Source: Dietzia timorensis
Lineage (GTDB): Bacteria; Actinomycetota; Actinomycetes; Mycobacteriales; Mycobacteriaceae
Direction of reading: 5' to 3'
Assembly (NCBI RefSeq): GCF_001659785.1
Contig: NZ_CP015961.1
Location: 1,550,001-1,614,000 of the forward strand
DNA: 64,000 bases
The position numbers and the translations under genes were made by a program. This document shows positions 38,669 through 51,777 of the stretch, piece after piece; the first letter of the stretch is position 1; each line of letters begins with the position of its first letter. The notes below the pieces were generated by a model. It ran no database searches. It saw nothing but the letters and a program-made list of their open reading frames with translations, and had not been told where the DNA came from.

Positions 38669-39355
38669 TTACCAGCCGCGTTCGCGCCACTCGCCAAGGT
38701 GTGGCCGCTCGTTCCCGAGCGTGGAATCGTCGCCATGGCCGGGGTGGAAAGCGACTCCGTCGTCATACCTGGCGAAAATACGCGATTCGAGGTCGTCCAT
38801 GAGCGAGGTGAATGCCTCGGGCGTCGGTGTCTTGCCCGGACCTCCCGGGAAAAGCGAATCGCCGGTGAAGATGTGGGTCTCGCCGCCGTCGTCCAGAACG
38901 AGCGCCGCGCCCTCGGTGGTGTGCCCGTGGAGGGTGATCACCTCAAGCGATATGCGCCCGCATGCGATGGAGTCGCCGTGGCGGACCACCTCGTCGGTGG
39001 GGACGTGGATGTCCGCGGCGTCGCCTGCGGGGGCCATCGTCTTCGCGTCGAATTCGGTGACGATCTCGCGCAGCGCCAGCCAGTGATCGGCATGCGAGTG
39101 TGTCGTGAACACGACCAGCCCGCGCATCGACCTGTAGCCACGCAGGAAGCGGATGAGCTCGGTGGGATCGTTGGCCGCATCGATGAGGAGGACCTTGTCG
39201 GAGTCCTTGCACTCGACGAGGTAGGCGTTATTGTTCATGTCGCCGAGCGAAATTTTTGTCACCAGCGCGTTCGGGGTGGAAAACTGCGCCGCAGTGAGTC
39301 GCTCGGGGAGATGACCGGTGTATTCGTCGAGCAAGGTGATGTCGTCGGTGCTCAT
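38669..39355 (-). CDS. MBL-fold metallo-hydrolase
   Basis: The 228-residue protein has the metallo-beta-lactamase metal motif THSHADHW, then LHGHTTEG (third His), a bridging Asp in FTGDSLFPGGPG and a last His in HPGHGDDS. This is the layout of glyoxalase II-like hydrolases, with the NNAYLVE segment near the N-terminus typical of that group. It probably cleaves a thioester or similar bond. It sits upstream of the DoxX gene, in the same direction, with 136 bases between them. Confidence 0.88.
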   Translation of the reverse strand: MSTDDITLLDEYTGHLPERLTAAQFSTPNALVTKISLGDMNNNAYLVECKDSDKVLLIDAANDPTELIRFLRGYRSMRGLVVFTTHSHADHWLALREIVTEFDAKTMAPAGDAADIHVPTDEVVRHGDSIACGRISLEVITLHGHTTEGAALVLDDGGETHIFTGDSLFPGGPGKTPTPEAFTSLMDDLESRIFARYDDGVAFHPGHGDDSTLGNERPHLGEWRERGW

Positions 39356-39619
39356 ACAACCAAGATACCGGCCCGGCTGTCATCAGACACCGAATAGAGA
39401 ATTAGAGCGCCAGAACGTGTTTCGGAGCTCGCCGCGCTCACCGCGCTGGCGCTAGGGAAAAACCCCCGAGTATGACGTCGCGCGTAATTGTCGGACCCGG
39501 CGGGTAAATTGCATACGGGTGCCTTGAGGGCTCGCCGAGTTGCGGCGGGCACCGGCGTGAAATCGGCGCCCATACCGCGGGGAAGGTTTCCCGCGGGCCG
39601 TATTACTTAGGAGTGGAAG

Positions 39620-42691
<3,072 letters not shown>

Positions 42692-42698
42692 GGAGTCG

Positions 42699-42726
42699 GC
42701 GGCGCCGGTCCAAGACCGGGCGCCGC
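42699..42726. terminator. Bidirectional hairpin between uvrA and the DUF1844 gene
   Basis: GCGGCGCCGGTC (42699-42710) pairs with 42714-42726 apart from one bulged G. It lies between two convergent genes. There is no long T run on either side. Confidence 0.55.
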
Positions 42727-42738
42727 GATAGCCGGGGT

Positions 42739-43140
42739 CTAGTACACCTTGCCCGTGAACTTCTCGCCTGGTCCCTGTCCTGGCTCGTCAGGGATCGCGG
42801 AGGATTCGCGGAAAGCGTGCTGCAAGCCCTGGAGCCCATTGCGGATATTGTTCGCCTGCGGGCCAAGGTACTCGGCCGAACCGGCGACGAGACCGGCGAG
42901 AGCGTCGATAAGCCGGCGAGCCTCGTCTAGGTCGAGGTTGGGGCTTGAGGCGGGATCATCTGAAGACAGGCCGAGCTTCTCCGCCGCTGCACTCATGAGC
43001 ACCATGATCGAGCGGAGGATGACCTCCTGCGCGGGAACGTCGGCAAGCTCGAACACGTCGACATCGTGCTCGCCATCGGAGTGCTCGCCGTGCGCAAGCA
43101 GATCATCGAGATTGATATTGGGATCGCGTCCTTCGCTCAT
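42739..43140 (-). CDS. DUF1844 family protein
   Basis: The 133-residue protein matches DUF1844: VFELADVPAQEVILRSIMVLMSAAAEKLGL followed by LDEARRLIDALAGLVAGSAEYLG, with acidic ends. It is cytosolic and helical. The gene is often found next to infC in Actinobacteria, divergently transcribed as here. Its function is unknown. Confidence 0.85.
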   Translation of the reverse strand: MSEGRDPNINLDDLLAHGEHSDGEHDVDVFELADVPAQEVILRSIMVLMSAAAEKLGLSSDDPASSPNLDLDEARRLIDALAGLVAGSAEYLGPQANNIRNGLQGLQHAFRESSAIPDEPGQGPGEKFTGKVY

Positions 43141-43504
43141 GCCTCAACTGTGCCACGCGCGCGGGCGCGCAGGGAAAACGCAGGCGGCAACGCGCGCAAC
43201 GGTTTGGGTTGTAGGCTGACCGTTTGCTAGTGTTGCACCACGACTAGAAGAGTGCGTCCTGTCCTGGGGTGCAACTCACGCAAGTGGAGCCTGCTCCCAC
43301 CATCCGGCACCGTACACTCGGAAGCTTGGTGGTCCATCGCAACCTCGCTCGAATCCATCGGGCGTGGTCCAGCGGTGCACGCAGGCCCATCTTTACGCAG
43401 ATGGGCCTTTCGCATTTGTGTGTGCGGGATCCCCCGCGCAGCGTCTGCGGGTGCGGGGCCATTTGCTACGTCGACCAGTGAATTGGCACTACTGAGGAGG
43501 CCCC
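43141..43504 (+). promoter_or_regulatory. infC operon leader region
   Basis: This 364-base gap between divergent genes holds no convincing ORF. TAGTGT (43228-43233) and TACACT (43313-43318) are candidate -10 boxes. A terminator hairpin sits at 43384-43417, about 90 bases before infC, followed by GC-rich sequence that can form competing hairpins, and GAGGAGG (43494-43500) is the ribosome-binding site. The layout suggests attenuation of the infC-rpmI-rplT operon. Confidence 0.5.
43384..43417 (+). terminator. Leader terminator (attenuator) upstream of infC
   Basis: GGCCCATCT (43384-43392) pairs perfectly with 43399-43407, followed by TTTCGCATTT. It lies inside the likely 5' leader of infC, not after a plus-strand gene, so an attenuator is the simplest reading. 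Confidence 0.65.
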
Positions 43505-44095
43505 ATCAGCAACGAAGCCCGCATTAACGAACGAATCCGCGTCCCCGAGGTCCGTCTTGTGGGTCCGGGAGGCGAACAGGTCGGAATTGTTCGCGTAGAA
43601 GACGCCCTGCGTCTGGCTTACGAAGCTGACCTCGACCTAGTCGAGGTTGCACCGAATGCACGCCCCCCGGTGGCCAAGATCATGGACCACGGCAAGTTCC
43701 AGTACGAGGCAGCGCAGAAGGCGCGCGAGGCTCGTAAGAACCAGCAGCAAACCGTGGTCAAGGAGCAGAAGCTTCGCCCGAAGATCGACGACCACGACTA
43801 CGAGACCAAGAAGGGCAACGTCGTCCGTTTCCTCGAAAAGGGCTCGAAGGTCAAGGTCACGATCATGTTCCGCGGACGCGAGCAGTCGCGTCCGGAGCTC
43901 GGATTCCGCCTTCTGCAGCGTCTCGCCGACGACATCGTCGATTACGGCTTTGTCGAGACGAACGCCAAGCAGGACGGTCGCAATATGACCATGGTCGTCG
44001 CTCCGCACCGCGGTCAGAAGACCCGTGCGAAGGCGCAGGACGCGAAGTCCCGCGGCAACAGCGGAAACAAGACGGCCGAGTCCGACGCGCAGTAG
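43505..44095 (+). CDS. infC: Translation initiation factor IF-3, ATC start
   Basis: IF-3 binds the 30S subunit and checks the start codon. The frame reads [25 protein letters not shown] from ATC 43505, the N-terminus expected for actinobacterial IF-3, 4 bases after GAGGAGG. Non-ATG starts (ATT, ATC, ATA) are typical of infC and allow IF-3 to limit its own synthesis. A GTG at 43559 would remove the conserved N-domain. The 196-residue protein also has the C-domain [30 protein letters not shown] differs from the more usual PPVCKIMDYGK. The rest is standard, with a charged tail. Confidence 0.93.
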   Translation: MSNEARINERIRVPEVRLVGPGGEQVGIVRVEDALRLAYEADLDLVEVAPNARPPVAKIMDHGKFQYEAAQKAREARKNQQQTVVKEQKLRPKIDDHDYETKKGNVVRFLEKGSKVKVTIMFRGREQSRPELGFRLLQRLADDIVDYGFVETNAKQDGRNMTMVVAPHRGQKTRAKAQDAKSRGNSGNKTAESDAQ

Positions 44096-44160
44096 CGCGC
44101 CCAAACCGAAAGCGCCCGCACCAGTGGCGGGCGCCCAGCAAGAGTGTCAAAGGATTTCCA

Positions 44161-44355
44161 ATGCCGAAGATGAAGACCCACAAGGGCACCGCAAAGCGCT
44201 TCCGTAAGACCGGTAAGGGCAAGCTCGTCCGCCAGCAGGCCAACCGTCGCCACATCATGGAGAAGAAGCCGACCAAGCGCACCCGTCGCCTGGACGGACG
44301 CACGGCAGTCGCAGACGCCGACGCTCCTCGCATCAACAAGCTTCTCGGCCAGTAA
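44161..44355 (+). CDS. rpmI: 50S ribosomal protein L35
   Basis: This 64-residue basic protein has the L35 pattern: [21 protein letters not shown], then [18 protein letters not shown]. It is the second gene of the infC-rpmI-rplT operon, 65 bases after infC. AAAGGA (44150-44155) is its ribosome-binding site. Confidence 0.97.
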   Translation: MPKMKTHKGTAKRFRKTGKGKLVRQQANRRHIMEKKPTKRTRRLDGRTAVADADAPRINKLLGQ

Positions 44356-44429
44356 GAACCGGCCGCTTCAAGAACATTCCGGCTGTGCAGCCTCGAAAGG
44401 CGCCGGCCCCGTAAGAAAAGGAATTACCC

Positions 44430-44810
44430 GTGGCACGTGTAAAGCGGGCGGTCAACGCCCAGAAGAAGCGTCGTACAGTTCTCGAGTCGACCAAGGGCTA
44501 CCGCGGTCAGCGTTCGCGCCTGTACCGCAAGGCCAAGGAGCAGATGCTCCACTCGATGACCTACAGCTACCGCGACCGTCGTCAGCGCAAGGGCGACTTC
44601 CGCAAGCTGTGGATCCAGCGCATCAACGCCGCTGCGCGCTCCAACGACATGACCTACAACCGTTTCATCCAGGGCCTCAAGGCCGCCGGTGTCGAGGTCG
44701 ACCGCAAGATCCTCGCCGAGATCGCCGTGTCGGACCCGGCCGCGTTCACCGCGCTCGTCGAGACCGCCAAGAAGGCGCTTCCCTCCGACGTCAACGCGCC
44801 GGCTGCGTAA
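44430..44810 (+). CDS. rplT: 50S ribosomal protein L20
   Basis: L20 binds 23S rRNA early in 50S assembly. The 126-residue protein starts at GTG 44430 with [17 protein letters not shown] and has [15 protein letters not shown] and [20 protein letters not shown]. Length and order are standard. An AAAAGGA ribosome-binding site precedes the GTG. In some bacteria L20 represses its own operon; the leader terminator before infC might respond to L20 or IF-3, but this is not shown. Confidence 0.97.
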   Translation: MARVKRAVNAQKKRRTVLESTKGYRGQRSRLYRKAKEQMLHSMTYSYRDRRQRKGDFRKLWIQRINAAARSNDMTYNRFIQGLKAAGVEVDRKILAEIAVSDPAAFTALVETAKKALPSDVNAPAA

Positions 44811-44837
44811 CGCGCCCACACGCGTAACGAAGGTCGA

Positions 44838-45692
44838 ATGCCCATGGCATCGAACTCCAGCGGACGACCCGCGGACCCGTTCACCGAACGGACTCCGCGG
44901 GTCGTTTCTGCATCCAAACTCCACCGCGCCGCCGCCCGCCGCAAGGCTGGAGCGTTCCTCGCCGAGGGCGCCAACTCCGTCGAGGCTGCACTCGGCGCAG
45001 GAGTAACAAGAGAAGTATTTATGACGCCGGACGCGCTCGATCGCTACGGCCCACTCGTCGGCGCGGTCACTCATGCAGGGATCACGCTGTCCGCCGTCAC
45101 AGAGCGGGCGATGTCGGGACTGTCGGCGACCGTGACCCCACCGGGGATCGTCGCCCTCTGCCGGTCCATCGTGCACGACGCGTCCGTGCCCGCCGAGGAG
45201 ATCGACGCCGGCGCCCGTCCTCGGATCGTCGCGATCGGCCAGGCCCTGGCCGAACCGGGCAACGTCGGAACCCTGATCCGAGCCGCCGACGCGCTGGGCG
45301 CCGACCAGGTGTGGCTCACCGCGGACTCCGCGGACCCGGAAGGCCCCAAGGCGGTGCGCGCCTCGGCAGGTAGCGTGTTCAACATGCCCGTCGTGCGCGG
45401 CATCCAGGTCGCCGACGTGGCAGTGCGCGCCTCCGATGCCGGGCTCTCGCTGCTCGTGGCCACCGGCGACGGGAACATCGACATCACTTCGCAAGAGGGG
45501 CGGATGTTGCTGTCGGCGCCCACCGCGTGGGTGTTCGGCAACGAGGCACACGGGGTCGCTGCCGAGTTGCGCGACGCAGCGGATGCGCGGGTGCGGATTC
45601 CGTTGCGAGGCCGCGCCGAGAGCCTCAACATCGCCACCGCTGCGGCAATCTGCCTCCACTCCAGCGCCATCGCACATCCACCTGCTGGATAG
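44838..45692 (+). CDS. TrmH/SpoU family RNA methyltransferase
   Basis: The 284-residue protein has an N-terminal substrate-binding domain (FLAEGANSVEAALGAGVTREVFMTPDALD) and a SPOUT domain with motif 1 EPGNVGTLIRAADALGADQV, motif 2 WVFGNEAHGV and motif 3 IPLRGRAESLNIATAAAICLH, the AdoMet-binding trefoil knot. It probably methylates a 2'-hydroxyl in rRNA or tRNA. It lies 27 bases after rplT, so it belongs to the same operon, as in M. tuberculosis (tsnR). Confidence 0.9.
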   Translation: MPMASNSSGRPADPFTERTPRVVSASKLHRAAARRKAGAFLAEGANSVEAALGAGVTREVFMTPDALDRYGPLVGAVTHAGITLSAVTERAMSGLSATVTPPGIVALCRSIVHDASVPAEEIDAGARPRIVAIGQALAEPGNVGTLIRAADALGADQVWLTADSADPEGPKAVRASAGSVFNMPVVRGIQVADVAVRASDAGLSLLVATGDGNIDITSQEGRMLLSAPTAWVFGNEAHGVAAELRDAADARVRIPLRGRAESLNIATAAAICLHSSAIAHPPAG

Positions 45693-45724
45693 CTGCCCCT
45701 CATCCATTACTCTGGGACACTATC

Positions 45725-46840
<1,116 letters not shown>

Positions 46841-46900
46841 CGCCTCCGGCGTCATACCCGATTCCTATCCACCCACCGAAGCGAAAGGCGGGCACCCACC

Positions 46901-49390
46901 GTGCAGATCGCACAGTCCTGGCTGACGGAAATCCTGCAGCGAGCCAACGAAGGTTGGTCAGTGAGCCCAGCGGAGCTCGACGCCGGATTCGTCTCCGTCG
47001 GGCTCGAGGTCGAGGGCGAACCCGAGGCGCTGCCGGAGATTACCGGCCCACTGGTCATCGGGCGCGTGCAGTCGATCGAGGAGCTCGAGGGATTCAAGAA
47101 GCCGATCCGCTTCTGCCACGTCGACGTGGGTAACGACGCGCCGCAGGAGATCGTGTGCGGCGCGCGCAATTTCGCCGAGGGCGACCTCGTGGTGGTCGCG
47201 TTGCCGGGCACCGTGCTGCCCGGGAACTTCGAGATCGGCGAGCGCGTGACCTACGGGAAGCCGAGTGCAGGGATGATCGCCTCGGCGAAGGAACTCGGCA
47301 TCGGCAACGACCACAGCGGCATCATCACCCTCCGCGAGGGGACCGCCGAGCCGGGCGAGTCCGCCGCGGACATGCTCGGTTTGGACGACACCGTCATCGA
47401 GCTCAACATCACCCCGGACCGCGGTTACTGCTTCTCTGCGCGCGGCCTTGCACGCGAACTCGCCTGCGGCTTCGATCTCGACTTCGCCGAGCCCGCCGGC
47501 GAGCTCGGTCTCGGCGACTCCGAGGAGGCCTGGCCCGTCCGCATCGACGACGACGTCGACACGGTGCGGTTCGCCGCGCGCAAGGTCACCGGAATCGACG
47601 CGCGCGCCCGCACTCCGTGGTGGATGGTCAAGCGGCTGCTCACCTCGGGCATCCGCCCGATCTCGCCGGCCGTCGACGTCACGAACTACGTGATGCTCGA
47701 GCTCGGCCACCCGATGCACGCCTTCGACGCCGACGCCCTGCAGGGCGGGCTGCACGTGCGCTTCGCCGGTACGGGCGAGAAGCTCGTCACCCTCGACGAT
47801 CAGACCCGAACGCTCGATTCCGGCGACGTCGTGATCTGCGACGCCCGCGGGCCGATCTCGCTCGCCGGCGTCATGGGCGGAGCCGACACCGAGGTGTCCG
47901 ACGACACCACGAACGTGCTGCTCGAAGCCGCGGTGTGGGAGCCGCTGCACATCTTCCGCACCATTCGCCGGCACAAGCTGCCCAGCGAGGCGGGCAAGCG
48001 CTACGAGCGGTCGGTCGACCCCGGCATCACCATCGCCGCGCTCGACCGCGCGGCGACGCTCCTCGCCGAGATCGCCGGCGGCACCGTCGAACCGACGCTC
48101 ACCGACATCGGCGGCGTCCCCGAGATGCCGACGATCGAATTCCCGGCCGTGCGCCCCGACGAGGTCGCCGGGGTCGACTATCCGGCCGGAACGTCCGAGC
48201 GGCGCCTGCGCCAGATCGGATGTGAGGTCGCTGCGGGTGGCGACGGAGTGCTCTCGGTGACCCCGCCGTCCTGGCGCACCGACCTGAGGATGAACGCCGA
48301 CCTCGTCGAGGAGGTACTGCGCCTCGAGGGGCTCGAATCGATCCCGTCGATCCTGCCGCAGGCGCCGTCGGGCCGCGGACTCACCGCCTCCCAGCGCTCC
48401 CGCCGCGCGATCGGGCATGCCCTCGCGTACACGGGCCACGTCGAGGTTATCGCGTTCCCGTTCCTCAACCCCTCGGTGTTCGACGCGTTCGGCCTCGACG
48501 CCGACGACCCGCGCCGCAACACCATGGAACTGCTCAACCCCCTCGATGCCGAGCAGGCACATCTCGCGACGACCCTCCTGCCACCCCTTGTTGACGTCGC
48601 ACGCCGCAATCTCGCGCGCGGTCGCCGCTCGCTGTCGATGTTCTCCATTTCGCAGGTCACCCGGCGCACTTCCGATACGCGCAGGATCGAGGTATTCGAC
48701 GTGACCAAGCGGCCGTCGAACGCCGAGATCGAGGAACTGAACGGCTCGCTGCCGTACCAGCCGCTACACGTGGCAACTCTGTACTCCGGCGAGCGCGCAC
48801 CCGCCGGACACTGGGGTGCGGGACGCGACGCGGACGCCCTCGACGCGGTCGAGGCCGCGCGCGAGGTTGCTCGGGGCGCCGGCGTCGACATCGAGATCCG
48901 CGCGGCGCAATACGCGCCGTGGCATCCTGGGCGCTGCGCGGAAATCATTGTGCGGGACGAGCGCGGCGAGCGCATCGTCGGACACGCCGGCGAGCTGCAC
49001 CCGGCGGTGCTCGAGCGCCTGGAGCTGCCGAAGCGCACGAGCGCGATGGAGATCAACCTCACCGAGCTCGGCGTGGGTGAGGTGCTCCCGGCGCCGGAGA
49101 TCTCCGCGTACCCCGCGGTGCTGCAGGACGTCGCCGTCGTCGTCGACGCGGACGTGCCGTCCTCGGCCGTGCGCGACGCTCTCGCGGTAGGTGCGGGAGA
49201 GCTGTGCGAGAGTGTCGAGCTTTTCGATGTCTTCACCGGTGAGCAGGTGGGAGAGGGAAAGAAGTCCCTCGCGTACGCGCTGAGCTTCCGCGCCGCTGAT
49301 CGCACGCTCACCGAGGACGAAGCCAGCGAGATGCGCGACTCGGCAGTGCGCGCGGCGGGCGACACGTTGGGGGCGGTCCTTCGTGGCTGA
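46901..49390 (+). CDS. pheT: Phenylalanyl-tRNA synthetase beta subunit
   Basis: The beta subunit supports tRNA binding and editing. The 829 residues include the N-terminal tRNA-binding OB fold (residues 40-150, VDVGNDAPQEIVCGARNFAEGD), the B3/B4 editing region, B5, a degenerate catalytic-like domain and a C-terminal anticodon-binding RRM-like domain (ISAYPAVLQDVAVVVDADVPSSAV). The start is GTG 46901. The stop overlaps thiD by 8 bases. The length is normal. Confidence 0.95.
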   Translation: MQIAQSWLTEILQRANEGWSVSPAELDAGFVSVGLEVEGEPEALPEITGPLVIGRVQSIEELEGFKKPIRFCHVDVGNDAPQEIVCGARNFAEGDLVVVALPGTVLPGNFEIGERVTYGKPSAGMIASAKELGIGNDHSGIITLREGTAEPGESAADMLGLDDTVIELNITPDRGYCFSARGLARELACGFDLDFAEPAGELGLGDSEEAWPVRIDDDVDTVRFAARKVTGIDARARTPWWMVKRLLTSGIRPISPAVDVTNYVMLELGHPMHAFDADALQGGLHVRFAGTGEKLVTLDDQTRTLDSGDVVICDARGPISLAGVMGGADTEVSDDTTNVLLEAAVWEPLHIFRTIRRHKLPSEAGKRYERSVDPGITIAALDRAATLLAEIAGGTVEPTLTDIGGVPEMPTIEFPAVRPDEVAGVDYPAGTSERRLRQIGCEVAAGGDGVLSVTPPSWRTDLRMNADLVEEVLRLEGLESIPSILPQAPSGRGLTASQRSRRAIGHALAYTGHVEVIAFPFLNPSVFDAFGLDADDPRRNTMELLNPLDAEQAHLATTLLPPLVDVARRNLARGRRSLSMFSISQVTRRTSDTRRIEVFDVTKRPSNAEIEELNGSLPYQPLHVATLYSGERAPAGHWGAGRDADALDAVEAAREVARGAGVDIEIRAAQYAPWHPGRCAEIIVRDERGERIVGHAGELHPAVLERLELPKRTSAMEINLTELGVGEVLPAPEISAYPAVLQDVAVVVDADVPSSAVRDALAVGAGELCESVELFDVFTGEQVGEGKKSLAYALSFRAADRTLTEDEASEMRDSAVRAAGDTLGAVLRG

Positions 49391-50231
49391 GCCCGCGAAC
49401 GCCGAAGTCGCCGACGCCGCGCCCGTACCTAGGGTGTTGTCCATCGCGGGCACCGACCCCACCGGCGGAGCGGGACTGTTCGCGGACCTCAAGGCGATCT
49501 CCGCGATGGGCGGATACGGCATGGGCGCGATCACCTCGATCACCGCCCAGAACACCACCGGCGTGCAGGGTGTGTTCCCGCAGCCCGTGGAGGTGCTGCG
49601 CGCACAGCTCGAGTCGATCTCCGCGGACGTCGCCATCGACGCGGTGAAGATCGGCATGCTCGGCGAGGCCGAGACGGTGCGCACCGTGTCTGCGTGGCTC
49701 GAGTCCGAGCGCCCGCCGATCGTCGTCATGGACCCCGTCATGGTCGCTACGACCGGCGGGAAGCTGTCCACGGACGACGCGACACTTGCTCTCGTCGAAC
49801 TTGCGCGGAGTGTCTCGATCGTCACCCCGAACGTCCCCGAACTCGGCGTCCTCGTAGGGGAGGACACCGCGCCGGGGATCGACGACGTCATCCGTCAGGC
49901 GACGAAGGCGCACGAGGAGCTCGGCGTCGCCGTGCTCGCCACGACCGGCGACCTCGAGGACGCCAGCCACGCCGACATTCTCGTCAACACCCGCGGGGGC
50001 GCGCTCGACGTCGTCGAACTTCCCTTTACACGTGTAGAGACGCCCCACACCCATGGCACGGGTTGCTCGATGTCCTCTGCCCTCGCCACCGCGCGGGTCA
50101 TCAGCGAAGACTGGCAGCAGGCCTACGCGCGCGTACGGCCGTGGATGGACGGCGCGCTCCTCGGCGGGCTGGATCTCGACGTCGGCCAGGGGAGCGGACC
50201 CCTCGACCACAACTGGTACCTCCACGCATGA
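49383..50231 (+). CDS. thiD: Hydroxymethylpyrimidine (phosphate) kinase
   Basis: ThiD phosphorylates hydroxymethylpyrimidine and its monophosphate in thiamine synthesis. The 282-residue ribokinase-fold protein has VLSIAGTDPTGGAGLFADLKA at the N-terminus, MDPVMVATTGGKL, TPNVPELGVL and the anion-hole motif THGTGCSMSSALA (catalytic residue within GTGC). GTG 49383 overlaps the pheT end. Position between pheT and argC is probably incidental, as no other thiamine gene is near. No TenA or ThiE fusion. Confidence 0.92.
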   Translation: MAEPANAEVADAAPVPRVLSIAGTDPTGGAGLFADLKAISAMGGYGMGAITSITAQNTTGVQGVFPQPVEVLRAQLESISADVAIDAVKIGMLGEAETVRTVSAWLESERPPIVVMDPVMVATTGGKLSTDDATLALVELARSVSIVTPNVPELGVLVGEDTAPGIDDVIRQATKAHEELGVAVLATTGDLEDASHADILVNTRGGALDVVELPFTRVETPHTHGTGCSMSSALATARVISEDWQQAYARVRPWMDGALLGGLDLDVGQGSGPLDHNWYLHA

Positions 50232-50264
50232 CGGCGGAGCGTGCCACACGTGGTGCGTAAGTAG

Positions 50265-50289
50265 TTGCAAATCAACGTAAAATATTGCA
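50265..50289 (+). promoter_or_regulatory. argC promoter region with paired TTGCA elements
   Basis: TTGCA occurs at 50265-50269 and again at 50285-50289, exactly 20 bases (two helical turns) apart, around a TAAAAT box (50278-50283). The spacing and AT-rich character suit an ArgR-type operator over the promoter, and argR lies in the same cluster. This is inferred from position only. Confidence 0.4.
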
Positions 50290-50299
50290 CAGTGGGCGC

Positions 50300-51334
50300 A
50301 TGACGATTTCACTTGCAGTTGCCGGAGCGTCGGGTTACGCCGGGGGAGAGCTCCTTCGTCTCCTTCTCGACCACCCGGGGGTCCGTGACGGCAGCATAGA
50401 GATCGGCGCCCTCACTGCGAACTCCAACGCCGGCCAGCGCCTCGGCGATTCGCATCCCCACCTCATCCCGCTCGCGGACCGCGTGCTGGAGGAGACCACT
50501 CCGGAAATTCTCGCGAAGCACGATGTCGTCTTCCTCGGTCTCCCGCACGGTCATTCGGGCGAGATCGCAGCGCAGCTGTCGGAGGACACACTCGTTGTGG
50601 ACCTTGGCGCCGACCATCGCCTCGCCGATGCCGCGGACTGGGAGAAGTACTACGGCACCGAGCATGCGGGCACCTGGCCGTACGGGCTCCCCGAACTTCC
50701 CGGCCAGCGCGAGATTCTCGCGAACACGAAAAAGATCGCGGTTCCCGGCTGCTTCCCGACGGGCGCGACCCTCGCGCTCATGCCGGGTGTCGCGCGCGGC
50801 TTGTTCAGCGAGCAGATCACGGTCGTGTCCGTCACGGGAAGCTCGGGAGCGGGCAAGGCCGCCAAGGTGCCCATGCTCCACGCGGAGGTCCATGGTTCGG
50901 CGAAGGCCTACGGCGTCGCCGTGCACCGCCACATCCCGGAGATCACCCAGAACCTCGGTGGACTCACCGACGCTCAGCTCAAGGTCTCGTTCACCCCGGT
51001 ACTGGCGCCGATGGCCCGGGGGATCCTCACGACCGCCGTCATCCCCACCAGCCATTCGGCCGAAGAAATTCGCGCCGCCTATGCGGAGGCGTATGCCACC
51101 GAGCCGTTCGTCCATGTGCTGCCTGCCGGCCAGCAGCCCATGACGGCGAACGTACTCGGTTCGAATTGCGTGCAGATCGGCGTGGAGGTGGACGCGACAG
51201 CCGGAACGGCGATCGTCACCTCGGCAATCGACAACCTCGCCAAGGGCACGGCCGGTGGGGCGATCCAGTCGATGAACATCGCGCTCGGGCTCGAGGAGAC
51301 CGCAGGTCTTCCCCTCGTCGGTCTCGCGCCGTAG
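50300..51334 (+). CDS. argC: N-acetyl-gamma-glutamyl-phosphate reductase
   Basis: ArgC reduces N-acetylglutamyl phosphate to the semialdehyde in arginine synthesis. The 344-residue protein begins [22 protein letters not shown] (NADP site) and has the catalytic Cys in [13 protein letters not shown] and [11 protein letters not shown] downstream. ATG 50300 is preferred; a TTG at 50285 in the same frame falls in the TTGCA element. First gene of the arginine operon. Confidence 0.96.
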   Translation: MTISLAVAGASGYAGGELLRLLLDHPGVRDGSIEIGALTANSNAGQRLGDSHPHLIPLADRVLEETTPEILAKHDVVFLGLPHGHSGEIAAQLSEDTLVVDLGADHRLADAADWEKYYGTEHAGTWPYGLPELPGQREILANTKKIAVPGCFPTGATLALMPGVARGLFSEQITVVSVTGSSGAGKAAKVPMLHAEVHGSAKAYGVAVHRHIPEITQNLGGLTDAQLKVSFTPVLAPMARGILTTAVIPTSHSAEEIRAAYAEAYATEPFVHVLPAGQQPMTANVLGSNCVQIGVEVDATAGTAIVTSAIDNLAKGTAGGAIQSMNIALGLEETAGLPLVGLAP

Positions 51335-51347
51335 GGCCCGGATTCGG

Positions 51348-51770
51348 ATGATGCCTCGGCTCGAAGACGTGACCGAACTGGAATCGGTAGATGTGCGGCT
51401 GCTTTCGCTGCGGCCCGGCACCACCGCGCGGATTGACGTCGCCGGTCCCGATCGAACGGCGGAACTTGCATGGACCAGGCAGAAGGCGCACTCGAGATCG
51501 CTGCGCGCCATTGTCGTCACCGCGGGGTGCCCGTCGATCCCGGAACGCGGGTTCGATGTGGTCCACCGGATCGTCGAATCGGCGGCGAAGATCGTCGGCG
51601 AATCAGGCGGCACAGAGGTCGGTGCCATCGATGTGGCGATCTGCGGCGTGGCCGACCCTGGCGAAGCTGCGGAGAGTATCGCGCGAAGCGATGGTCCGTG
51701 GGAGCTTCCCAGTCTCGGCGGTGCGACGTTACGAATCATCCCGGGCGCGGACCGCGCACAACAGGAGTAG
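51348..51770 (+). CDS. Truncated ArgJ-like protein (argJ relic)
   Basis: An intact 140-codon frame fills the argJ position between argC (13 bases) and argB (7 bases). The middle resembles part of the ArgJ alpha chain: [22 protein letters not shown] compares with the ArgJ segment LWT.Q....G.LRAVILNSGGANAC, and [19 protein letters not shown] with GTETGAIEVAVCSTGLIGD. It lacks the ArgJ N-terminus (GVTAPxGF), the glycine-rich and Asn-rich stretch, and the whole part with the KGxGM-T autocleavage site and nucleophilic Thr. ArgJ is about 400 residues, so two thirds are missing. Ornithine acetyltransferase activity is not possible. It may be a relic kept in frame by operon constraints or a protein with a new task. 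Similarity was judged by eye. Confidence 0.65.
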   Translation: MMPRLEDVTELESVDVRLLSLRPGTTARIDVAGPDRTAELAWTRQKAHSRSLRAIVVTAGCPSIPERGFDVVHRIVESAAKIVGESGGTEVGAIDVAICGVADPGEAAESIARSDGPWELPSLGGATLRIIPGADRAQQE

Positions 51771-51777
51771 AGGACAG

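Noticed and set aside
37234-38802. Plus-strand frame opposite the HelD and DoxX genes
   Set aside because: It crosses a minus-strand terminator and two real genes; composition is non-protein-like.
39356-39619. LexA (SOS) box before uvrA
   Set aside because: The nearest candidate (CAGAACGTGTTTCG, 39411-39424) does not fit the CGAAC-N4-GTTCG spacing. None was seen before uvrB either.
46958-48562. Long minus-strand open frame (534 codons) opposite pheT
   Set aside because: It is a shadow of a high-GC gene; pheT on the plus strand is certain, and the minus-strand protein has no recognisable domain.
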